From: Cronobacter dublinensis subsp. dublinensis LMG 23823
GTDB taxonomy: Bacteria > Pseudomonadota > Gammaproteobacteria > Enterobacterales > Enterobacteriaceae
Assembly: GCF_001277235.1 (NCBI RefSeq)
Contig: NZ_CP012266.1
Coordinates: 496,001-560,000, forward strand
Reading direction: 5' to 3'
DNA: 64,000 bases
In this document: one piece after another, positions 35,101-47,095 of the stretch
How positions within the stretch are numbered: the first letter of the stretch is position 1
Layout of the letters: each line of letters opens with the position of its first letter
Notes under the pieces: model-generated
Databases searched by the model: none
What the model was told of the DNA's origin: nothing
Seen by the model: the letters and a program-made list of their open reading frames with translations, nothing else
Program-made: the position numbers and the translations under genes

Positions 35101-35793
35101 CTACGGCGTGGCGGCGTAAATATTGCACCCGCGCGGCGCGTCTTTGGGGCCTATCGCCACTTTCGGGCCGAGGAAATGCGGCTCGCGTCGAAGCCAACGC
35201 GCATCCAGCACCGCGCGCACGCGGGCGAATCGCTCGCGCAGCAGCGTGTACTGGGTATGCCGGAACGCCGGATCTTCGGCGTTAAACCCGATGGCGTCGA
35301 TGCCGTAATGCTGCGCCAGGTAAACCGCGCGCTCGTTATGAAACGCCTGCGAGATAATCGTGATGCGGTTTTCCTGAAACACTTCGCGGGCGCGCACCAC
35401 GGAATCGAGCGTCGAAAACCCGGCGTAATCGCAGTAAATCGCCGCGGCAGGCACGCCGCGACGGTTCAGCGCTTTGGCCATTGCCGTCGGTTCGTCGTAA
35501 TCGTCACGGCTGTTATCGCCGCTTACCAGCAGCCAGGAGACTTTGCCGGCGTGGTAGAGCGCGGCGGCGGCTTCAATACGGCGGTTGAAAAACCGGTTAT
35601 CGGGGCGGGCGCCCAATACCAGCCCAACCTTGCGCACCGGCGTGTTCGCGACCGTTTCATAAAGCCTGCCGTCGGCGGCGTGCGTGACCGTGCGGTCCGC
35701 GGCGATAATCGCGATAACCGACAGCAGCGCGCCGGTGAACACCAGCAGGGCGACGAGCGCGAGCGCGCGTTTCCAGCGGGAAGGGATTGTCAT
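35101..35793 (-). CDS. ygjQ: SanA/YdcF-like DUF218 membrane protein YgjQ
   Basis: 230 residues: one N-terminal transmembrane helix (about 9-30), then a DUF218 domain with GLVLGARPDNRFFNRRIEAA and LVSGDNSRDDYDEP. Relatives (SanA, ElyC) affect envelope polysaccharide or vancomycin barrier function; YgjQ's role is not proven. ATG 35793 gives the E. coli length. Confidence 0.9.
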   Translation of the reverse strand: MTIPSRWKRALALVALLVFTGALLSVIAIIAADRTVTHAADGRLYETVANTPVRKVGLVLGARPDNRFFNRRIEAAAALYHAGKVSWLLVSGDNSRDDYDEPTAMAKALNRRGVPAAAIYCDYAGFSTLDSVVRAREVFQENRITIISQAFHNERAVYLAQHYGIDAIGFNAEDPAFRHTQYTLLRERFARVRAVLDARWLRREPHFLGPKVAIGPKDAPRGCNIYAATP

Positions 35794-35817
35794 AAAGCAT
35801 CCTTGCAAAAGTTCGGG

Positions 35818-36330
35818 TTACGGCGTCTGCCCGTCGCGTTGCGTGAGCGCCAGCTGGGTCAGCCACAGGCGGGTGTCGAATTCGAGCTGATGATACTGCG
35901 GCTCCATATGGCAGCAAAGCTGATAAAAGGCTTTGTTATGCTCTTTCTCTTTTATATGCGCCAGCTCATGCACCACGATCATCCGCAGGAAATCCTCCGG
36001 CGCCTGGCGAAACACCGTGGCGACGCGGATTTCCGCCTTCGCTTTCAGCTTTCCGCCCTGCACGCGCGAGATAGCGGTATGCAGCCCAAGCGCGTGTTTC
36101 ATCACGTGGATTTTGTTGTCATACGCCACCTTATTCAGCGGCGGGGCGCTGCGCAGATAGCGGTTTTTCAGCCCCTGCACGTAGTCGTACAGCGCTTTAT
36201 CGGTGGTAATCAAATGCTTGTCAGGGTAGCGCTTTTCCAGCACCTCGCCGAGGCGATTCTGGTCAATCAGCGTGCGCACCTGGGCAAGCAGTGATTCCGG
36301 GTAGCCCTGGAGATACGTCAGTGTGGTCAT
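35818..36330 (-). CDS. ygjP: YgjP-type zinc metallopeptidase-like protein
   Basis: 170 residues with the zincin motif HELAH in VVHELAHIKEKEHNKAFYQL and a downstream conserved HMEP. It resembles the WLM/SprT-related UPF0758-like DUF45 family. Protease substrates are unknown. ATG 36330 has GAGG five bases upstream; a GTG codon just before it is an alternative. Confidence 0.9.
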   Translation of the reverse strand: MTTLTYLQGYPESLLAQVRTLIDQNRLGEVLEKRYPDKHLITTDKALYDYVQGLKNRYLRSAPPLNKVAYDNKIHVMKHALGLHTAISRVQGGKLKAKAEIRVATVFRQAPEDFLRMIVVHELAHIKEKEHNKAFYQLCCHMEPQYHQLEFDTRLWLTQLALTQRDGQTP

Positions 36331-36415
36331 CACAGCCTCAGCGGGTGAAAAAAAGGTTTACTCAGGGGTGTAATTAAGGGATAAAACGCGCGGATTTTAC
36401 CATTCGGGAGGGCCG

Positions 36416-37546
36416 ATGAGCCAGGTGGAGTTACTCAATCAAACACTGACGCTGCAGCGTTTTCCGCCAATGCCGGAAGAGACGCCGCTGCAGGCCTGGG
36501 ACGCGGCGGACGACTACCTGCTGCAACAGGTCGAACAGCCTGGCGGCCCGGTGCTGATTTTCAACGACAGCTTCGGCGCGCTCGCCTGCGCGCTCGCGGA
36601 TACCCGCCCGGTCAGCATTAACGACTCCTTTATCGCCCATCAGGCCACGCGTCATAACCTGCGTCTGAATGATATCGACGAATCGCAGGTGACGATGCAG
36701 GACAGCCTGAGCCCGCTGCCCGCCTCGCCGGATCTGGTGCTCATTAAAATTCCTAAACAGCTCGCGTTACTTGAGCAGCAGCTGCGCGCGCTGCGTGCGG
36801 TCGCGACGCCGCAAACGCGCATTATCGCAGGCGGCAAAGCACGCGATATTCATAACTCGACGCTTGCGCTGTTCGAGAAAATCTTAGGGCCGACCACGAC
36901 GACGCTTGCCTGGAAAAAGGCGCGTCTCATCCATTGCGCGTTCAGCGCGCCGGCGCCTGACGATGCGCCCGAGACCTTAAGCTGGAAACTCGACGGCACG
37001 CCGTGGACGATTCATAACCACGCCAGCGTGTTTTCCCGCGCGAGTCTGGATATCGGCGCGCGCTTTTTTATGCAGCATCTGCCGGAGGCGGTGGAAGGCG
37101 AGATGGTGGATCTCGGCTGCGGCAACGGCGTTATCGGCCTGACGCTGCTGGCGCAAAACCCGCAGGCGCGGGTGCGCTTTGTCGATGAGTCCTATATGGC
37201 GGTCGCCTCAAGCCGTCTGAATGTTGAAACTAACCTGCCAGATGCGCTCGCGCGCTGCGATTTCCAGGTCAATAACGCGCTGACGGGCGTCGAGCCGGAA
37301 AGCTTTCACGCGGTGCTCTGCAACCCGCCGTTTCATCAGCAGCACGCCATCACCGATCATATCGCCTGGCAGATGTTCCAGGACGCTCGCCGCTGCCTGA
37401 AATGGGGCGGCGAGCTGCGTATCGTCGGCAACCGCCATCTCGACTATTTCCGCAAGCTGAAGAAGATTTTCGGCAATTGCACCACCATCGCGACCAACAA
37501 TAAGTTTGTAGTGTTGAAAGCGGTGAAGCTGCGTAAGAGCCGGTAA
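36416..37546 (+). CDS. rlmG: 23S rRNA (guanine1835-N2)-methyltransferase RlmG
   Basis: 376 residues with two Rossmann-like halves; the active C-terminal one carries VDLGCGNGVIGL (SAM loop) and NPPFHQ (catalytic motif IV). It makes m2G1835 of 23S rRNA, using naked RNA as substrate. GGGAGGG is well placed before the ATG. Divergent from ygjP. Confidence 0.95.
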   Translation: MSQVELLNQTLTLQRFPPMPEETPLQAWDAADDYLLQQVEQPGGPVLIFNDSFGALACALADTRPVSINDSFIAHQATRHNLRLNDIDESQVTMQDSLSPLPASPDLVLIKIPKQLALLEQQLRALRAVATPQTRIIAGGKARDIHNSTLALFEKILGPTTTTLAWKKARLIHCAFSAPAPDDAPETLSWKLDGTPWTIHNHASVFSRASLDIGARFFMQHLPEAVEGEMVDLGCGNGVIGLTLLAQNPQARVRFVDESYMAVASSRLNVETNLPDALARCDFQVNNALTGVEPESFHAVLCNPPFHQQHAITDHIAWQMFQDARRCLKWGGELRIVGNRHLDYFRKLKKIFGNCTTIATNNKFVVLKAVKLRKSR

Positions 37547-37627
37547 GAGCGCGGCTTCACCGCAAAGAAGCGTCGCCCGCGTAAAAAGGTGGGCACCCTA
37601 CAACATTGAGACTCACATTGGGTGTAG

Positions 37628-37652
37628 GGCGGGTAAACGTAGCGCACCCGCC
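37628..37652. repeat. Dispersed palindrome GGCGGGT...ACCCGCC
   Basis: A seven-base inverted repeat around AAACGTAGCGC. The same element with AAGCGTAGCGC and GGTGGGT/ACCCACC arms is found at 58767-58791. Immediately upstream, CCCTACA and TGTAGGG arms (37596-37629) make a second hairpin, so this may be a composite REP-like element between convergent rlmG and fadH. Confidence 0.6.
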
Positions 37653-37678
37653 GCTGTTCAGACCGGTGACGGCGCGAG

Positions 37679-39811
<2,133 letters not shown>

Positions 39812-39874
39812 TCAGGGGCGTGGAAAAAGGCGTCGCGCCTTCGCCACAGAGGAGCGAAGGCGCGTGCCTGAGGG

Positions 39875-41272
<1,398 letters not shown>

Positions 41273-41318
41273 AATGTGCCCCTTTGGATCGCGTATCACA
41301 TGATACCGATAATAAGTA

Positions 41319-41335
41319 TTGCAGCCTTTGCGCCA
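41319..41335 (-). promoter_or_regulatory. Sigma-54 promoter of patA
   Basis: On the minus strand TGGCGCAAAGGCTGCAA has GG at -24 and GC at -12 separated by exactly ten bases. RpoN-dependent patA expression under nitrogen limitation is known in E. coli. Confidence 0.88.
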
Positions 41336-41472
41336 CATCGGCGTGAGGCATGAAAATCGGGATAAACCGCTGCGAAGCGCCGGGGAGCGCGGCATGAAAT
41401 CATTCTTAAAAAACCTTTGCGGGGCTTCGTGCTGCCGCTGTCGCGCGCGTCACAGGCGGTCTGATATCGTGT

Positions 41473-41489
41473 TGCACCACGATGGGGCA
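41473..41489. promoter_or_regulatory. NtrC enhancer site upstream of patA
   Basis: TGCACCACGATGGGGCA differs at one arm position from the NtrC palindrome TGCACCA-N3-TGGTGCA. It lies about 145 bases upstream of the sigma-54 promoter, a normal enhancer distance. Confidence 0.8.
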
Positions 41490-41637
41490 GCCGCGCGCGG
41501 TTATCGCGCGCGGCCATGAGCGGATATTTCGCCCGGTGTGTTTCTGTATATAATTCCTGGAAAATATCTCTCTCAGGCGCTGTTTCGCCATTTACTGATT
41601 TATCGCCAGGACGTTTTTCAGGACCTTCATTAGGCTG

Positions 41638-41664
41638 TAGCTTTTCCCGAGGCTCCGGCGATAA
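41638..41664 (+). promoter_or_regulatory. Possible sigma-28 promoter of the diguanylate cyclase
   Basis: TAGCTTTT-N11-GGCGATAA has the FliA layout with seven of eight -10 bases but only a partial -35 (TAAAGTTT expected). The start codon at 41683 would leave a leader of about ten bases. Confidence 0.4.
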
Positions 41665-41682
41665 GGGTTTTATGAGGTCAGC

Positions 41683-42570
41683 ATGGATTTAGAACAGATC
41701 GATTTATCATTAAAAGAATTAAATCAGGCCGTTAAATTACATTATGAATGGACGGGTAAATTTTTAGAGCTGGCATTATTAGGCAGCGAACCAGACAACG
41801 AATTTAATGATTCACAATCACACCGTTATTGCCGGTTCTGCCAGTGGATAACGGCGCGCGCGAATATCACCTTTCGCTACGCACGCTTTATTGAGGCGAT
41901 TCGCGAAACCCATAAAACGATGCACGACACCGCCCGGGTATTAATTCAGGCGATTGCCGATAAACAGGTTAACTCCACGACATTATATGCCTACCACGCC
42001 GCCCAGCAGCAGTTTGTGGCAAGCATTGATGACTATCGCCAGCAGCTGATTTCGCTGCGCAACCTCCATGACGCGCTTACCGGCCTGCCGCTGCGCCACC
42101 TGCTGTATGAAGATTTCGCCTTCCTGCATACCCGCGCCAATGAACGCGCGCTGTGGCTGCTCATCATTGATATTGACCGCTTCAAAATGGTGAACGATAC
42201 GCTCGGGCATAACGCAGGCGATGACGTCTTACGTCAGGTCGCGCAGCGCCTGAAAATGGCCGCGCAGACGGGCGAGCGGGTCTATCGCTTCGGCGGCGAA
42301 GAGTTTATCGCGCTACTGGAGGCGCAGACGTCGCAGGCCGCCGCGCGGGCGGGCGTGCGCTTTTGCGACAGCCTGCGCCAGCAGCCGTTGACCGTGAATG
42401 GCGACACGCTACGCGTGACCGCGACCGGCGGGCTCACCTGCGTATTGCCAGAGGAGACGTTGCACGAGGCGATCGGTCGCGCCGATAAAGCCATGTATTT
42501 CGGGAAAAACAGCGGCCGTAACCGCTGCATCCTGGCGCATAACGATATCGCGCTTGAGACACTGGAATAA
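41683..42570 (+). CDS. Diguanylate cyclase with N-terminal zinc-sensing CZB domain (DgcZ-like)
   Basis: 295 residues. Residues about 10-125 form a CZB domain whose four zinc ligands align with E. coli DgcZ: His20, Cys50, His77 and His81. Residues about 126-290 form a GGDEF domain with an active GGEEF at 204-208 and DIDRFKMVND at 163-172; the RxxD inhibitory site is absent (TGER there). In DgcZ zinc binding inhibits c-di-GMP synthesis. It is placed between patA and aer, which are direct neighbours in E. coli, and its first 60 codons are AT-rich. GAGG precedes the ATG. Orthology to dgcZ itself is uncertain. Confidence 0.85.
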   Translation: MDLEQIDLSLKELNQAVKLHYEWTGKFLELALLGSEPDNEFNDSQSHRYCRFCQWITARANITFRYARFIEAIRETHKTMHDTARVLIQAIADKQVNSTTLYAYHAAQQQFVASIDDYRQQLISLRNLHDALTGLPLRHLLYEDFAFLHTRANERALWLLIIDIDRFKMVNDTLGHNAGDDVLRQVAQRLKMAAQTGERVYRFGGEEFIALLEAQTSQAAARAGVRFCDSLRQQPLTVNGDTLRVTATGGLTCVLPEETLHEAIGRADKAMYFGKNSGRNRCILAHNDIALETLE

Positions 42571-42684
42571 TAAAAAACCGAACTACTCACCTGGAGGTAT
42601 TATTGCGGATATAAATTATCGGCGGCGGTTATAAAAAAATAACGGGCCAATGCGCAAATTGCGAGCTGAATCGAATTTAACAGC

Positions 42685-42711
42685 TAAAGATAATTTATAT
42701 ATCGCCGACAT
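42685..42711 (+). promoter_or_regulatory. Sigma-28 (FliA) promoter of aer
   Basis: TAAAGATA-N11-GCCGACAT fits TAAAGTTT-N11-GCCGATAA with correct spacing and lies about 50 bases upstream of the aer start. Confidence 0.85.
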
Positions 42712-42763
42712 AACAAAGCAGAAAAAAGAGTAACAATTGGATAACCTGCCTAAGGACGCCGTT

Positions 42764-44287
42764 ATGTCTTCTCCCCCGTTTGTTACCCAGCGCGACGTTG
42801 CGCTCGCTAACGACACCACGCTCATGTCCACCACCGATCTGCAAAGTTATATCACGCACGCGAATGATGATTTCGTCGAAGTCAGCGGCTATTCAATCCA
42901 GGAGCTGACCGGCAGCCCGCACAACATGGTGCGCCACCCGGATATGCCGAAAGCCGCGTTCGCCGATATGTGGTACACGCTGAAACAGGGCGAGCCCTGG
43001 ACCGGGATCGTGAAAAACCGCTGCAAAAACGGCGATCATTACTGGGTGCGCGCTAACGTCGCCCCGATGGTGCGTGGCGGCAAAATCACCGGCTATATGT
43101 CGATTCGCACCAAAGCCAGCGCCCAGGAGATAGCGGCGGTGGAGCCGCTTTATAAGGCGTTGCGCGAAGGCCGCAAGCCGCGTCGACTGTTTAAAGGCCT
43201 GGCGCTGCGTAACGGTTTATGGGGCAAACTGCCCGCGCTGCCGCTGCGCTGGCGGCTACGCGGGGTGATGGCCGCGCTGTTTATCGCCTGGACCGCAGTG
43301 ATGGCCTGTACCGGCACGCCGCTGCTGGCACCGGTGCTGTCGGCGGCGGTGATGCTGCTTATCGGCGGCGCGGCGCTGGAGTGGCAAATTGTCCGCCCGG
43401 TCGAGGACGTCGCGCGACAGGCCCTGCGTATCGCCACCGGCGAGTCGCAAAGCATTGATCACCTTAACCGCATCGATGAAGTCGGCCTGACGCTACGCGC
43501 GATTGGCCAGCTTGGGCTGATGTGCCGCTGGCTGATGAATGACGTGTCAGGCCAGGTCAGCAACGTGCGCACCGGCAGTGAAACTCTGGCGCGCGGCAAT
43601 GAGGATCTTAACGAGCGTACCCGCCAGACTGTCGTCAACGTACAGCAGACGGTGACCACCATGAACCAGATGGCGGCGTCGGTGCAGAACAACTCCGCCA
43701 CCGCGGCGGCGGCGGATAAGCTCTCCAGCGAGGCGAGCGATGCGGCGCGTCTCGGCGGGCAGACGATGGAAACCGTGGTCAACACGATGGATGAAATTGC
43801 CGACAGCACCCAGCGCATCGGCTCCATCACCGCGCTGATTAACGATATCGCGTTTCAGACCAACATCCTGGCGCTCAACGCCGCCGTGGAAGCGGCGCGC
43901 GCGGGCGAGCAGGGCAAAGGCTTTGCGGTGGTTGCGGGCGAAGTGCGCCATCTCGCGAACCGCAGCGCCAGCGCGGCCAATGATATTCGCAAGCTTATCG
44001 ACGCCAGTGCCAGCAAAGTGGAGTCCGGCACGGTGCAGGTGCATGAAGCGGGCCGCACCATGCAGGATATCGTCAATCAGGTGGAGAACGTTACGCGCTT
44101 AATCGGTCAGATAAGCCAGGCGACCACGGAACAGGCCGACGGGCTGTCCGATCTCACCCGCGCCGTCGCGGAACTGGACGCTATCACCCGTAAGAACGCC
44201 GCGCTGGTGGAAGAGAGCGCGCAGGTCTCCTCGATGGTCAAACACCGCGCCGGTCGTTTGCAGGATGCCGTGACGGTACTGCATTAA
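42764..44287 (+). CDS. aer: Aerotaxis receptor Aer
   Basis: 507 residues: FAD-binding PAS domain (about 1-120; HNMVRHPDMPKAAFADMW is characteristic), F1 linker, a hydrophobic membrane hairpin (about 165-205), a HAMP region and a methyl-accepting signalling domain with the tip AFQTNILALNAAVEAARAG. It senses the redox state for aerotaxis through CheA/CheW. It has no periplasmic domain and no C-terminal CheR-docking pentapeptide. ATG 42764 follows AAGGA and restores the E. coli start MSS. Confidence 0.96.
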   Translation: MSSPPFVTQRDVALANDTTLMSTTDLQSYITHANDDFVEVSGYSIQELTGSPHNMVRHPDMPKAAFADMWYTLKQGEPWTGIVKNRCKNGDHYWVRANVAPMVRGGKITGYMSIRTKASAQEIAAVEPLYKALREGRKPRRLFKGLALRNGLWGKLPALPLRWRLRGVMAALFIAWTAVMACTGTPLLAPVLSAAVMLLIGGAALEWQIVRPVEDVARQALRIATGESQSIDHLNRIDEVGLTLRAIGQLGLMCRWLMNDVSGQVSNVRTGSETLARGNEDLNERTRQTVVNVQQTVTTMNQMAASVQNNSATAAAADKLSSEASDAARLGGQTMETVVNTMDEIADSTQRIGSITALINDIAFQTNILALNAAVEAARAGEQGKGFAVVAGEVRHLANRSASAANDIRKLIDASASKVESGTVQVHEAGRTMQDIVNQVENVTRLIGQISQATTEQADGLSDLTRAVAELDAITRKNAALVEESAQVSSMVKHRAGRLQDAVTVLH

Positions 44288-44299
44288 TTTCTCGCGGTT

Positions 44300-44325
44300 A
44301 AAGGCGGCGCAATGTCGCCTTTTTT
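44300..44325 (+). terminator. Terminator after aer
   Basis: AAAGGCGGC/GTCGCCTTT with a five-base loop, one GU pair and one weak pair, followed by TTTTTT. Confidence 0.85.
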
Positions 44326-44734
44326 GATAATTATCCTCAGGTTAGATTTGGCTTTTTGTGCGCTTTTTGCCGCGCCTTACGTTGTTGCCTTATTGTTAAC
44401 AATAAATTAAATAAATGTTTTTAATTTAACCCCTGATTTTCAAAGCGTTTTCCCATCTTCCTGAACCCTTTAAAAAAAGCGTCACGGGACGTTTGTAATT
44501 AATTGCGCAATTAAGTGATCTGGCGCACATTTGGCCGATCAATCGCCGCTTATTAATAGTTAATGGCTATTGTTTTTGGGGTTTATAAAAGAGAAAAACG
44601 ATCAAAGTCATAAAGTTACAAAACGGCCTGACGATAACGTCCTCTGTCGATCCATGAAGGTTCGGTGGATCGCGTTATCCATTGCTGCGATTTCCGTTTC
44701 GCCAGCGCTAAATAACCCGTTCAACGGAGTGAAT
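44326..44734. other. AT-rich leader region of the second chemoreceptor
   Basis: About 410 bases without a supportable gene, distinctly AT-rich (runs such as AATAAATTAAATAAATG). It holds the sigma-28 promoter listed separately; an open frame starting at 44570 in frame with the receptor crosses that promoter and is rejected as an N-terminal extension. Confidence 0.7.
44611..44637 (+). promoter_or_regulatory. Sigma-28 (FliA) promoter of the 44735 chemoreceptor
   Basis: TAAAGTTA-N11-GACGATAA matches seven of eight bases in each element with exact spacing, giving a leader of about 90 bases. Confidence 0.88.
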
Positions 44735-46282
44735 ATGTCCATGCGCGATATTAAAATCCGCACCAAGCTTATTTTCGCTTTTGCTTTCTTTATTGTTCTT
44801 CTACTTATCAGCGCCAGTTTATCGCTCGGCAGTCTTAGCCAGGCGAATAATAATATTCAGCAGATTGTGGTTAAGGATTATCCCACTACCGTTAAAGCTA
44901 ATCAGCTTATTGAGAATTTCCAGAGCTTCGTCAGCACGCAGCAATTAATGCTGATGGACGAGGATCAGCGCTGGACGCAGCAGTCGCAGGCGCAACTCAG
45001 CGCAATTAGCGGGCGCATCAGCGCGCTGCTGACGGATCTGAATAATACGCTGACCGACGACGCCTCCCGTCAGGCACTGGCGCAGATAGCCGATGTGCGT
45101 AAGCAATATCTGGCCTCGCGCTTTCGCATTCTTGACGCGGTGAAGCGCAATGACCGCAACGCGGCGATGGAGGAGATGATGTCCACCACGCTGCAACTCC
45201 AGGAAGAGTACAAATCGCGGGTGCAGGCGCTGATTAAAATTCAGGATAACCATATGCGCGCGGCGGGCGTGACGGTCGCGAGCGATTTTCGCAGCAACCG
45301 CGCCATGCTTATCTGCCTGACGCTGCTGTGCGTGGGGCTGGGCTCGCTGATGGGTTGGCTTATCGTGCGTGCGATTACGCGCCCGCTCGGTCAGGCGGTG
45401 CGTTTTGCCGGCGCGATTGCCGAAGGCGATCTGACCCATTCGGTTGAGGTGAAGAGTCGCGATGAAACGGGCGTGTTGCTGCATGCGCTGATGGACATGA
45501 AGCAGCGTTTACAGGCGATTGTGCAGGAGGTGCAGTTCAGCGCCGAGAGCATCTCCAGCGCCGCGTCGCAGATTGTCGCGGGCAACCAGGATCTGGCGGC
45601 GCGTACGGAAGAGCAGGCAAGCTCTGTAGAGCAGACCGCCGCCTCGATGGAGCAGATCACTTCAACCGTGAAAAACACCGCCGATAACACCAGCGAAGCG
45701 ACGCGGCTCTCATCCGATGCGGCGAGCGTGGTGAAGCGCAACGGCGAGATGATGCAGCAGGTGACCGATAAAATGCGCGTCATTCGCGGCACGTCGGATC
45801 GGATGTCAGACATCATCAACCTGATTGACGCTATCGCGTTCCAGACCAACATTCTGGCGCTCAACGCCGCCGTGGAAGCGGCGCGCGCGGGCGAACACGG
45901 ACGCGGTTTCGCCGTGGTGGCAGGCGAAGTGCGTCAGCTCGCGCAAAAGAGCGCCTCGTCGGCGAGCGAAATCCGCGCGCTGATCGAGGATTCGACCGGC
46001 CAGACGCGGGAAGGGATGGAGCTGGTCGAGAAGGCGAGCGGCCTGCTGAACGGCATGGTGACGAACGTCAGCGATATGGACGCCATTCTTCGCGAAATCG
46101 CCCAGGCGAGCCGCGAACAGACCGACGGCATTTCGCAGATCAACAGCGCCATCGGCATGATTGACACCACCACGCAGCAGAACTCCGCGCTGGTGGAGGA
46201 GTCCGTGGCGGCGGCGTCTTCGCTTAACGATCAGGCGCATAACTTAAAAGAGATGGTTAAAGTGTTCCGTCTCAGCGCCTGA
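44735..46282 (+). CDS. Methyl-accepting chemotaxis protein with four-helix-bundle sensor
   Basis: 515 residues: transmembrane helix 1 (about 12-34), a periplasmic four-helix-bundle ligand domain to about 190, transmembrane helix 2 (about 191-213), HAMP (about 214-266) and a signalling domain with AFQTNILALNAAVEAARAGE. Methylation-type EEQASSVEQTAASMEQ is present. There is no NWETF-type C-terminal tail, so it would rely on other receptors for CheR docking. The ligand is not deducible; the sensor is Tar/Tsr/Trg-class. It could be annotated as a Tar or Tsr homologue. GGAG precedes the ATG. Confidence 0.92.
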   Translation: MSMRDIKIRTKLIFAFAFFIVLLLISASLSLGSLSQANNNIQQIVVKDYPTTVKANQLIENFQSFVSTQQLMLMDEDQRWTQQSQAQLSAISGRISALLTDLNNTLTDDASRQALAQIADVRKQYLASRFRILDAVKRNDRNAAMEEMMSTTLQLQEEYKSRVQALIKIQDNHMRAAGVTVASDFRSNRAMLICLTLLCVGLGSLMGWLIVRAITRPLGQAVRFAGAIAEGDLTHSVEVKSRDETGVLLHALMDMKQRLQAIVQEVQFSAESISSAASQIVAGNQDLAARTEEQASSVEQTAASMEQITSTVKNTADNTSEATRLSSDAASVVKRNGEMMQQVTDKMRVIRGTSDRMSDIINLIDAIAFQTNILALNAAVEAARAGEHGRGFAVVAGEVRQLAQKSASSASEIRALIEDSTGQTREGMELVEKASGLLNGMVTNVSDMDAILREIAQASREQTDGISQINSAIGMIDTTTQQNSALVEESVAAASSLNDQAHNLKEMVKVFRLSA

Positions 46283-46289
46283 TGCCCTG

Positions 46290-46318
46290 ACGGCGGTGGC
46301 CTGCCACCGCCGTTTCTC
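46290..46318 (+). terminator. Terminator after the chemoreceptor
   Basis: ACGGCGGTGGC/GCCACCGCCGT with a two-base loop (tetraloop in practice), followed by TTCTCTT; it lies between convergent genes. Confidence 0.82.
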
Positions 46319-46852
46319 TTAATCGAGCTGCGAAATCTCCAGCGCCGCGCGGTCGATAATCCCGATAATCTGCTTTAATGTCTCCGGGCTGATTTGCGCC
46401 TGATTCACTTTTAAATCCAGCACCGCTTTCATATTGTCGAGCGCCCGTTTCATCTGCGGATCTTTACGTAGCTGATGGCCGATGGCGCGCGCCCGCATGC
46501 GCGTCTGAATATGCGCCAGCGCCTCGCGGTTCTCCTGAAGCCACGCGCGGCCCGCGTCGGTGATCGCTATTTTCTTGCGGCCATTTTCCTCTTCATGCAG
46601 CGCGATAAACCCCTGCGCCTCCAGCGCATCGAGCGTCGGGTAGACCACGCCGGGGCTTGGCGCATAGTGGCCAGCGGTGAGCGTTTCGATGGCTTTGATG
46701 AGCTCATAACCGTGGCTTGCGCCGCCGCACAGGATATCCAGCATCACCAGGCGCAGCTCGCCGTTGCCGAAAAAACGCGGACGGCGGTGGCCGTCATGAC
46801 CGTGGCGGCTCTCGCGGCGGGAATGAGGGGCGTGATTGTCGTCTGAACGCAT
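46319..46852 (-). CDS. yqjI: PadR-family metal-responsive regulator YqjI
   Basis: 177 residues: a His-rich N-terminal extension (HAPHSRRESRHGHDGHRR) and a PadR winged helix (about 35-110; YELIKAIETLTAGHYAPSPG) with a C-terminal helix. In E. coli YqjI represses yqjH and itself and is relieved by nickel, protecting iron homeostasis. It is divergent from yqjH here, with palindromic boxes between them. Confidence 0.94.
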   Translation of the reverse strand: MRSDDNHAPHSRRESRHGHDGHRRPRFFGNGELRLVMLDILCGGASHGYELIKAIETLTAGHYAPSPGVVYPTLDALEAQGFIALHEEENGRKKIAITDAGRAWLQENREALAHIQTRMRARAIGHQLRKDPQMKRALDNMKAVLDLKVNQAQISPETLKQIIGIIDRAALEISQLD

Positions 46853-46873
46853 GGCAAAGTCTCCGGTAAAAAC

Positions 46874-46883
46874 AGATATATCT
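46874..46883. promoter_or_regulatory. YqjI-type box at the yqjI promoter
   Basis: Perfect palindrome AGATATATCT followed by a second TATATC. Together with the AGATATATCG at 47057-47066 in front of yqjH it fits a repressor acting on both promoters. Confidence 0.65.
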
Positions 46884-47029
46884 TAACTATATCTTTTTTA
46901 ATGGCGCACGTCTTAAAAAGGAAAGATAAAAAAATAAATTACTGATATTAATATACCTATTTTGTGTATTTGGCGCGCTGTGCGATTCTTAGTCTGGATA
47001 TCTAAAAAATGCTTGCCATTTCCGTTGTT

Positions 47030-47048
47030 GGCAATCATTATCATTTAC
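47030..47048. promoter_or_regulatory. Fur box upstream of yqjH
   Basis: GGCAATCATTATCATTTAC matches 14 of 19 positions of the Fur consensus, including a full central AATCATTATCATT-type core. Fur repression of yqjH is known in E. coli. Confidence 0.75.
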
Positions 47049-47056
47049 GACTATTT

Positions 47057-47066
47057 AGATATATCG
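47057..47066. promoter_or_regulatory. YqjI-type box at the yqjH promoter
   Basis: AGATATATCG, one base off the palindrome at 46874, 30 bases before the yqjH ATG. Confidence 0.55.
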
Positions 47067-47095
47067 AATTTACCGTTTACGTTGGCAGGTTGATA

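Larger units (their letters stand above)
41273..41682. other. patA / diguanylate cyclase divergent intergenic region
   Basis: About 410 bases holding the patA sigma-54 promoter and NtrC site on one side and the promoter of the diguanylate cyclase on the other. No further gene is supported. Confidence 0.7.

Noticed and set aside
41273..41395. A 41-residue N-terminal extension of PatA from 41395
   Set aside because: The segment contains the sigma-54 promoter; homologues begin at the TTG.
44570..44734. An N-terminal extension of the chemoreceptor starting at 44570
   Set aside because: It would pass through the sigma-28 promoter at 44611-44637 and put extra sequence before transmembrane helix 1; the ATG at 44735 has a proper binding site.
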